Shown here in pieces: positions 5,730 to 10,489 of a DNA stretch of 10,489 nt. The notes under the pieces are model-generated. The model saw only the letters and a list, made by a program, of their open reading frames with translations, had not been told where the DNA came from and did not search any database. Position 1 is the stretch's first letter; the number at the start of each line of letters is the position of its first letter. The translations under genes and the position numbers were made by a program. Source of the DNA: an uncultured Actinomycetes bacterium (GTDB lineage Bacteria > Actinomycetota > Thermoleophilia > Solirubrobacterales > Solirubrobacteraceae); contig CALAQT010000062.1 of assembly GCA_937888775.1 (NCBI GenBank), positions 1 to 10,489 on the forward strand, given 5' to 3'.

Positions 5730-6491
5730 ATGATCAGCGCGCTCGGCTTCGGCCTGATCATCGGTCTGGCGGTCGGAATGGTGGGTGGCGGCGGAGCGGT
5801 ATTGGCGGTGCCGGCTCTCGTCTACGCCGTAGGGCTAGGCGTCCACGAGGCGACAACCGTCAGCCTCGCCGTCGTCTCGCTCGGGGCCGCCGCCGGAGCG
5901 GCGGGTCAGGCACGCCGGGGTGCCGTCTGCTGGGCATCCGCGGGCTGGTTCGCGCTCGCGGCCGCGCTCGGCAGCATCATCGGGACGCTTGCCAACCGGG
6001 CGCTCGGCGGCGAGATCCTGCTTCTGCTGTTCAGCGGCGTGATGCTCCTGGCGGCGCGCGCCACCTGGATGCGCGCGGGCTCGGGCATAGTCAAGGGCAG
6101 CGGATGCCCGCCCGCTCGCGCCGCCGTGCTGCTTCCCGTCGGCCTTGGCGTCGGCGCGCTCACGGGGCTCGTCGGCGTCGGTGGTGGCTTCGTCGTCGTC
6201 CCCACGCTCGCGATCGGCCTCAGCTTCGGCTTGCGCGAGGCGATGGCGACGTCGATCGTGATCATCGCGATCGTCTCGCTCTGCGGCCTGGTGTCCCATC
6301 TCGCTCTCGGCAACAGCCTTGACGTCCCGGTCACCCTGGCTATGGGTGGCGCCGCAATGGCCGGCGCCTACGCGGGCCCGGCTCTGGCGGACAAAGTCTC
6401 AACCGAAGCACTCGGCCGCGCGTTCGCGCTGCTCGTGGTCCTCGTCGCGGTCGGCGTCGTCGGCGCCACGCTCGCCGGAGTCAGCGTCTAG
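5730..6491 (+). CDS. TauE/SafE-family membrane permease
   Basis: A 253-residue integral membrane protein with about eight hydrophobic segments. It has the two repeat signatures of the TauE/SafE family: GMVGGGGAVLAVPALVY at residues 16-32 and GLVGVGGGFVVVPTL in the second half. Members export or import small sulfur anions such as sulfite, thiosulfate or sulfonates; the exact substrate cannot be read from sequence. The ATG at 5730 is preferred, though a TTG at 5718 in the same frame is possible; neither has a clear Shine-Dalgarno, so coupling to the thioredoxin gene 25 bases upstream is likely. Placed next to a persulfide dioxygenase, which yields sulfite, it is best read as the exporter of that product; this is inference from context. 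Confidence 0.92.
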   Translation: MISALGFGLIIGLAVGMVGGGGAVLAVPALVYAVGLGVHEATTVSLAVVSLGAAAGAAGQARRGAVCWASAGWFALAAALGSIIGTLANRALGGEILLLLFSGVMLLAARATWMRAGSGIVKGSGCPPARAAVLLPVGLGVGALTGLVGVGGGFVVVPTLAIGLSFGLREAMATSIVIIAIVSLCGLVSHLALGNSLDVPVTLAMGGAAMAGAYAGPALADKVSTEALGRAFALLVVLVAVGVVGATLAGVSV

Positions 6492-6518
6492 GCCTATCAC
6501 GAACGGTGCCGCAATGAC

Positions 6519-6534
6519 ACAACTACAAGTTTGT
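6519..6534. promoter_or_regulatory. Candidate ArsR operator B upstream of the rhodanese-MBL gene
   Basis: The 66-base gap after the permease gene contains ACAAC-N7-TTGT at 6519-6534, the same pattern and spacing as sites A and C. An inner palindrome TACAA-GT-TTGTA overlaps it at 6524-6535. TACACT at 6534-6539 is a fair -10 match. It lies 23 bases before the ATG at 6558, so a bound protein would control the rhodanese-MBL and arsR genes from a promoter separate from that of the thioredoxin gene. Confidence 0.58.
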
Positions 6535-6544
6535 ACACTGGATT

Positions 6545-6550
6545 GGAGGT
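6545..6550 (+). promoter_or_regulatory. Ribosome binding site of the rhodanese-MBL gene
   Basis: GGAGGT seven bases before the ATG at 6558. It excludes the nine upstream in-frame codons beginning at the TTG at 6531, which fall inside operator B. Confidence 0.88.
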
Positions 6551-6557
6551 CTGTTCT

Positions 6558-7679
6558 ATGAGCGTCGCAACGTCACCAACATCCTCGATATCCGCAGCGC
6601 AGCTGGCGGATCGGCTCGCCCGAGGCGAGCGCATGACCGTGCTCGACCTTCGCGAGGATGCCGAGTGGGGGATCGAGGCGCCGTCTGCGAGCACCCGCCA
6701 TGTGCCGCCCTCCGACATGCTCGCTGACCCGGTCGCGGTTGCCCGGGAGCTCAGTGGCCCGGTCGCCGTCGTCTGCAATCGCGGGTTGACGGCGCAGCCC
6801 GTCGCCGAGGTCCTGCGCGGGCTCGGCATCGACGCGATGGTCGTGGAGAGCGGCATGCGCGGCTGGATCGTGGCGCTGCAGGCACGGCCCGTGGACCTCG
6901 GGATCGAGGGGCTCGTGGTGCTACAGATCCAGCGCCCCGGCCGCGGATGCCTCTCGTATCTGCTCGCGGCCGACGGGCAGGCGCTGGTCGTTGACCCCGC
7001 GCCGGATGCCGCGTTCTACGTGGCGCTCGCCCACGACCTCGGCGTCCAGATCACCGACATCCTCGACACCCACCTCCACGCGGACCACCTCTCCGGGGCC
7101 CGAATGCTGAGCGAGCTGACCGGCGCCACGCTGCGTCTGCCCGCGCTCGCGCTCGGGCGCGGCGTCAACTACACCGAGCGCGTCGAGCCGCTGCGCGACG
7201 GCGACACCATCATGCTGGGCCCGGTCAAGCTGCACGCGCTCGCGCTGCCGGGACATACGACCGACATGACCGGGCTGCTAGTCGCAGATCGCGCGCTCAT
7301 CGGCGGCGACTCGCTGTTCCTCGACGGAATCGCGCGGCCAGATCTCCAGCAGAGCGACCCCGAGGGGGCTAGCGCGATGGGCCGCATCCTCCATGAGACG
7401 CTGCACGACCGAGTACTCACGCTCGACGAGGACGTCGTGCTGCTGCCCGGCCACACCCATCCCGGCGTGCGAGCCGATGCCGCCGCGTTGCGCCTGGCCG
7501 ACGTGCGGGTGGCGGTCCCAGAGCTGTCGATCGACGATCCCGGCGAGTTCGCCGCGAGGCTGTTGAGCGATATGTCGCCACGGCCTGCCAACTATGAGGC
7601 GATCATCGCCGTCAACGCCGGCGCTCACCCATTCGACCCCGAGCTGGAGACGGGCGGCAACAGCTGCTCGGCCCGCTAA
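6558..7679 (+). CDS. Rhodanese/metallo-beta-lactamase fusion, ETHE1-type persulfide dioxygenase
   Basis: A 373-residue cytoplasmic two-domain enzyme. The N-terminal domain (about 10-107) is rhodanese-like, with VLDLREDAEW and the sulfur-carrying loop CNRGLTA at C73, ending in VVESGMRGW. The usual GHIPGA segment is altered to IEAPSASTRHVP. The C-terminal domain (about 115-355) is a metallo-beta-lactamase fold of the ETHE1/persulfide dioxygenase type: THLHADHLSG (H172, H174, D176, H177), PGHTTD (H233), GGDSLF with D251, then IARPDL and LPGHTHPG (H299). H172, H233 and D251 fit the single-iron triad of ETHE1. The PANYEAIIAVN segment near 343-353 is typical of this group. ETHE1-type enzymes oxidise glutathione or related persulfide to sulfite, and the rhodanese would transfer sulfane sulfur to or from thiols. 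The tail ends GNSCSAR with one extra cysteine. The arsR gene follows after 31 bases. Confidence 0.92.
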   Translation: MSVATSPTSSISAAQLADRLARGERMTVLDLREDAEWGIEAPSASTRHVPPSDMLADPVAVARELSGPVAVVCNRGLTAQPVAEVLRGLGIDAMVVESGMRGWIVALQARPVDLGIEGLVVLQIQRPGRGCLSYLLAADGQALVVDPAPDAAFYVALAHDLGVQITDILDTHLHADHLSGARMLSELTGATLRLPALALGRGVNYTERVEPLRDGDTIMLGPVKLHALALPGHTTDMTGLLVADRALIGGDSLFLDGIARPDLQQSDPEGASAMGRILHETLHDRVLTLDEDVVLLPGHTHPGVRADAAALRLADVRVAVPELSIDDPGEFAARLLSDMSPRPANYEAIIAVNAGAHPFDPELETGGNSCSAR

Positions 7680-7710
7680 GAGACAGCGAGTAGACAGGAG
7701 TCCGCAAGCC

Positions 7711-8049
7711 ATGACGCTTCCCAGCCCCATACCGGTCGACCTCGCCGAGATGATCGCCGCGCGCCTGCGCGTGATCGGCGACCCGACCCGCATCCGCATC
7801 CTCGATCTCCTTCGCGACGGCGATCTCTCGGTCACGCAGATCACCGAGGACCTCGGCACGAGCCAGCAGAACGCGTCCAAGCACCTCGGGGTGCTCCTGC
7901 AGTCCGGCATAGTGGCCCGGCGAAAGGACGGCAACAGCTCCATCTACAGCATCGCCGACAGGGGAGTCTATGAGCTGTGCGAGCAGGTCTGCGGGGGATT
8001 GCAGCTGCAGCTCGCCGAGCTCACGGCCCTGGTCGAGGGCACGCGCTGA
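7711..8049 (+). CDS. ArsR-family transcriptional repressor with a C-x3-C pair
   Basis: A 112-residue winged-helix repressor. DPTRIRILDLLRDGDLSV leads into the helix-turn-helix at about 39-62 (ITEDLGTSQQNASKHLGVL), then the wing GIVARRKDGNSSIYSI, and a final dimer helix VYELCEQVCGGLQLQL. Its only cysteines, C90 and C94, lie one turn apart in that helix. There is no ELCVCDL-type arsenic site in the recognition helix. Persulfide sensors such as SqrR and BigR use two cysteines, one in the N-terminal half and one in the last helix; here the pair is in the last helix only, so the sensing chemistry may differ, or a metal may be bound. The ATG at 7711 follows AGGAG by ten bases. Being downstream of operator B in one unit with the dioxygenase, it is likely autoregulated. 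Confidence 0.93.
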   Translation: MTLPSPIPVDLAEMIAARLRVIGDPTRIRILDLLRDGDLSVTQITEDLGTSQQNASKHLGVLLQSGIVARRKDGNSSIYSIADRGVYELCEQVCGGLQLQLAELTALVEGTR

Positions 8050-8253
8050 GCGCTTGAGCCGCGCGGCCCGCGACTCCTCGGCACGCGCCTGCAGAGCTTC
8101 CAAGAGACAGCCTCAGCGACCCCGCAACCTCGGCGTGGCGGGCATCCGCGTGCCGTCAAGGGCGAGCCGGCGGTAAGCAGTCGCCCCTGATCGGGTTCGG
8201 TAGTTGCGTCCGATGCTCAGCGCGGCGCTGGCGGGCACGATCTGACGATGACG
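8050..8253. other. Intergenic stretch after arsR, no gene seen
   Basis: About 200 bases without a coding-like frame on either strand. I looked for a terminator of the arsR transcript: GC-rich self-complementary bits occur near 8056-8075, but no clear stem with a T run is present. The remaining part of the gap, from 8254, is the repeat array and operator C. Confidence 0.5.
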
Positions 8254-8291
8254 CACAACCGCGGTGCTACACAACTCGACGCGCACACAAC
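8254..8291 (+). repeat. Three CACAAC boxes at exact 16-bp spacing
   Basis: CACAAC occurs at 8254-8259, 8270-8275 and 8286-8291, each start 16 bases after the last. The third is also the left arm of operator C. Evenly spaced half-sites ahead of a promoter suggest stepwise or cooperative binding of a repressor along the DNA. Confidence 0.7.
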
Positions 8292-8303
8292 AATAGAGTT
8301 GTG
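8286..8303. promoter_or_regulatory. Candidate ArsR operator C and promoter, DUF2892-MMPL unit
   Basis: CACAAC-AATAGA-GTTGTG is a perfect inverted repeat of 6-bp arms around 6 bases, and contains the ACAAC-N7-TTGT pattern at 8287-8302. Directly after it, TGCTACTAT (8302-8310) reads as an extended -10 element, so bound protein would overlap RNA polymerase. Transcription would start near 8317, about 40 bases before the ATG at 8360. Confidence 0.65.
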
Positions 8304-8343
8304 CTACTATGGGGCGAGATGAACGCGTGCTGCACACACCTTC

Positions 8344-8350
8344 AAGGAGG
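8344..8350 (+). promoter_or_regulatory. Ribosome binding site of the DUF2892 gene
   Basis: AAGGAGG nine bases before the ATG at 8360. It sets the start of this small gene and excludes the longer frame from 8309, which begins within the promoter. Confidence 0.88.
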
Positions 8351-8359
8351 AGTCCACCG

Positions 8360-8641
8360 ATGAACGCCACCGCATGCTCCCGCCCGGCGCACCAAGAAGA
8401 CACTGCGAACGTCTCCCGCTGGCCGCTGGAGCGCGTGCTGTTCGCGCTCGCGGGCAGCATGACGCTGCTCAGCGCCGCGCTCGCGGCCACCGTCTCCGCG
8501 TGGTTCCTGCTGTTGACGGCGTTTGTCGGCGTCAACCAGTGGCTGTACGTGCTCTTCGGGGCGTGCCCGGCCTCGCTGGTGCTGCGCCGTGTGTTCTCGC
8601 TGCGCTCCGTCCTCTACCCGCGCCAGGAGGCAAGCTCATGA
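8360..8641 (+). CDS. Small membrane protein, DUF2892 (YgaP-like transmembrane) family
   Basis: A 93-residue protein with a polar start, a first membrane segment at about 24-43 (LERVLFALAGSMTLLSAALA) and a second at about 46-70 (AWFLLLTAFVGVNQWLYVLFG), followed by the family's Gly-x-Cys-Pro element GACP (C69) and a basic tail. DUF2892 segments are commonly found alone or fused to rhodanese domains (as in YgaP) and cluster with sulfur-transfer genes, which fits the rhodanese gene nearby. Its role is not established; it may anchor or receive sulfur at the membrane through C69. It overlaps the next gene as ATGA, so the two are translationally coupled under operator C. Confidence 0.85.
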   Translation: MNATACSRPAHQEDTANVSRWPLERVLFALAGSMTLLSAALAATVSAWFLLLTAFVGVNQWLYVLFGACPASLVLRRVFSLRSVLYPRQEASS

Positions 8642-10489
8642 GCACGACGACCGCGCCCCGCGCCGCCGAGCCCGCCGGCGTGCCGATCGAGCACCGGGCG
8701 CATGTCGGGCCGATCGGCCGGCTCGGGCGCTACACGGCGACGCATTTTCGCACCGTGCTGGCCGGATGGCTCCTGGTCGCCCTCGTCCTTGGATTCTTCG
8801 CGCCGAAAGTCGAGAAGGCGCTCTCCGGCGCCGGCTGGGAAGCGAGCGGGTCGCAGTCCGTCCAGGCCCGCAAGCTGGTCGAACGCGACTTCAGGGGGCT
8901 CGGCAGCTACGGCCTGATGACGGTTGTCTATTCCCCGACGCAGACGGTCGGCTCCCCGGCGTTCAGGTCGGCCATCGTGCGCGTCGAGCAGACGCTGCGG
9001 GCGAACGGAGCAGTGCGAAGCGTCGTGGCTCCAGCGCCGGGCCTGTCGATCTCAGCCGACGGTCACACCGCGATCGTGCAGGCCGGCGCTGCGCGCAACC
9101 CCAACGAGATGGTCGCCGCCGCGGACGGCCTGAAGGGCACGCTGCACAAGCTCTCGGCGGGAGCGGTGGTGGTCAACCTCACGGGCGCGGCCGGCATGTG
9201 GTCGGACTTCAATGCGGCCAACCGCTCGGCGATGCTCAAATCGGAGGTGATCTCCTGGCCTGTGACGCTCGGCATCATGCTGCTCGCCTTCGGCTCGCTC
9301 GTGGCCGCGGGGCTGCCGCTGATGCTAACGATGATCGGCCTGCTGGCTGCAGCCGGCTCGCTCTACCTCGGCACGCGCATCATCCCGATCTCGATCTGGG
9401 CGATGAACTTCGCGCTGATGTTCGCGCTGGCTCTGGGAATCGACTACGCGCTGTTCCTCGTGATGCGTTTCCGCGGCGCCTTCTTCGGGTCCAAACTCGA
9501 CGCGGAGGAGGCCACGGCCGTGACTATGGACACGGCGGGCAAGGCCGTCCTGTTCAGCGGCGTCACGGTGCTGATCTCCCTCACCGCGGTGATGCTCGTC
9601 CCCAGCCCGGCATTTCGCAGCATGAGCCTGGGGATCATGCTCGCGGTCATCTTCGTGCTCGCTGCGACGCTCACGCTGCTTCCTGCGGTGTTGGCGAAGC
9701 TCGGCCCCAAAGTGGACAACCTGTCGCTTCCGTGGGCCCATTCCGGCGAGCACCGCTCGGCGCGGTTCGCCGCGTGGGGCGAGCGCCTGTGGCGGCACCC
9801 GTGGCGCTACGGCGTCCCTGCGCTGGTGGTGCTGCTCGCACTCGCTTACCCGGTGACGCAGCTGAAGACATCGATGCCCTCGATCAAGGTTGTCCCGACC
9901 ACGGACTCCTCGCGCGTCGGCTACAACCAGGTGCAGGCAGCGATGGGGCCTGGCTCCACCGGTCCTCTGCAGATCGTCGTCCCTGCCTCGCAGGCCGCCT
10001 CGGTCGCCCGCATCGCCCAAAGCGACCCCGGCATCGCCCAGGTGATACCCGCCCAGCCCGGCAGCGGCGGGCTCGCGGTCGTCACGGCCATCCCGCGCCA
10101 GGACCCGTCCAACCCGGCTGTGGGGGCGACGATCGTGCGCCTCAGGGGCGAGCTGCCCGCCGGCGCGCTTCTTGGTGGTGCTGTCGCCGAAAACCATGAC
10201 CTGCAGAGCCTGCTGTCAGCCAAGACGGCCCTCGTGATCGGCGTCGTGCTCGTGCTCGGGTTCCTGCTGCTGCTGTTCGCACTGCAGGCGCCCCTGCTCG
10301 CGGCGGCTGGCGTGCTCACCAACCTGCTGGCCACGGGCGCCGCATTCGGCGTAGCCAAGTGGATATTCCAGGACGGCGCCCTTCACTCGCTGCTCGGCTT
10401 CCAGCCCCAGGGCTTCCTCGACGCCTGGGGCCCCGTGTTCTTCTTCGCGATGATCTTCGCGATCTCGATGGACTACACGATGTTCCTGC
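8638..10489 (+). CDS. MMPL-family (RND-type) transporter, 3' end beyond the window
   Basis: 617 codons of a large membrane transporter, cut by the window edge; family members usually run to about 700-1000 residues. The visible part shows a polar cytoplasmic start, a first membrane helix at about 38-56, an external domain to about 205, and a helix cluster at about 206-365. This contains GIDYALFLVMRFRG (D269, Y270), the proton-relay motif of MMPL proteins. A second helix near 391-407, a second external domain, and helices from about 528 follow, with the matching motif ISMDYTMFL (D612, Y613) at the very edge. MMPL proteins export lipids or other large hydrophobic compounds using the proton gradient. 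The ATG at 8638 overlaps the DUF2892 stop as ATGA, with AGGAGG at 8625-8630. Its substrate, and why it is controlled with sulfur-related genes, cannot be read from sequence. Confidence 0.93.
   Translation, partial: MSTTTAPRAAEPAGVPIEHRAHVGPIGRLGRYTATHFRTVLAGWLLVALVLGFFAPKVEKALSGAGWEASGSQSVQARKLVERDFRGLGSYGLMTVVYSPTQTVGSPAFRSAIVRVEQTLRANGAVRSVVAPAPGLSISADGHTAIVQAGAARNPNEMVAAADGLKGTLHKLSAGAVVVNLTGAAGMWSDFNAANRSAMLKSEVISWPVTLGIMLLAFGSLVAAGLPLMLTMIGLLAAAGSLYLGTRIIPISIWAMNFALMFALALGIDYALFLVMRFRGAFFGSKLDAEEATAVTMDTAGKAVLFSGVTVLISLTAVMLVPSPAFRSMSLGIMLAVIFVLAATLTLLPAVLAKLGPKVDNLSLPWAHSGEHRSARFAAWGERLWRHPWRYGVPALVVLLALAYPVTQLKTSMPSIKVVPTTDSSRVGYNQVQAAMGPGSTGPLQIVVPASQAASVARIAQSDPGIAQVIPAQPGSGGLAVVTAIPRQDPSNPAVGATIVRLRGELPAGALLGGAVAENHDLQSLLSAKTALVIGVVLVLGFLLLLFALQAPLLAAAGVLTNLLATGAAFGVAKWIFQDGALHSLLGFQPQGFLDAWGPVFFFAMIFAISMDYTMFL

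Noticed and set aside
7711..8049. Reading the ArsR protein as an arsenic sensor
   Set aside because: No CVC-type arsenic site in the DNA-recognition helix and no arsenic transport or reduction genes nearby.
8050..8110. Intrinsic terminator after arsR
   Set aside because: GC-rich partial complementarity only; no clean stem and no T run.
8523..10199. Long plus-strand open frame (about 558 codons) over the MMPL gene
   Set aside because: Its translation is Arg/Ala/Gly-rich with no membrane segments, while the frame from 8638 gives a textbook MMPL protein with both DY motifs.

Overview
The window is about 10.5 kb of high-GC DNA with dense, GC-rich codon use, GTG/ATG starts and overlapping ATGA/TGATG gene junctions. 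This suits a high-GC Gram-positive of the Actinomycetota. The first gene looks to me like those of the Thermoleophilia/Solirubrobacterales group, but that placement is inference only. Bases 1-45 are not genomic: they are an Illumina TruSeq adapter with its index, so the contig starts at about base 46.

Layout. (1) 129-732: a conserved gene of unknown function, then tRNA-His(GTG). (2) 733-1069: no intact gene; a tandem 11-bp repeat and the apparent tail of a broken membrane transporter. (3) 1070-4870, minus strand: a tightly packed metal-response operon, in transcription order a small SHOCT membrane protein, an exported Met-rich protein with two PepSY-like halves, an OmpR-type response regulator, a HAMP histidine kinase, a 19-codon bridging ORF, and a His-rich cation diffusion facilitator (CDF). 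The junctions are TGATG, TGATG, ATGA, ATGA and a 4-base gap, which suggests translational coupling throughout. A direct repeat with 11-bp spacing upstream (4935-4953) is a good candidate autoregulatory site. (4) 4871-5353: divergent control region. (5) 5354-8049, plus strand: a sulfur-stress block of thioredoxin, TauE/SafE permease, rhodanese/metallo-beta-lactamase fusion (ETHE1-type persulfide dioxygenase) and ArsR-family repressor. (6) 8360-10489, plus strand: a DUF2892 small membrane protein overlapping an MMPL-family transporter that runs off the window.

The main result is a candidate regulon. The same pattern, ACAAC-N7-TTGT, occurs just upstream of three plus-strand units: before the thioredoxin-permease pair (5231-5246), before the rhodanese-MBL/arsR pair (6519-6534), and before the DUF2892-MMPL pair (8287-8302). 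The third copy also ends an array of three CACAAC boxes spaced exactly 16 bp apart. The simplest model is that the ArsR protein, with two cysteines in its last helix, senses reactive sulfur (or a metal) and represses all three units. Persulfide would be oxidised by the dioxygenase domain, sulfur passed on by the rhodanese domain, thiols restored by the thioredoxin, and sulfite or thiosulfate exported by the permease. No sulfide:quinone reductase is present in the window, and the role of the MMPL transporter in this scheme is open.
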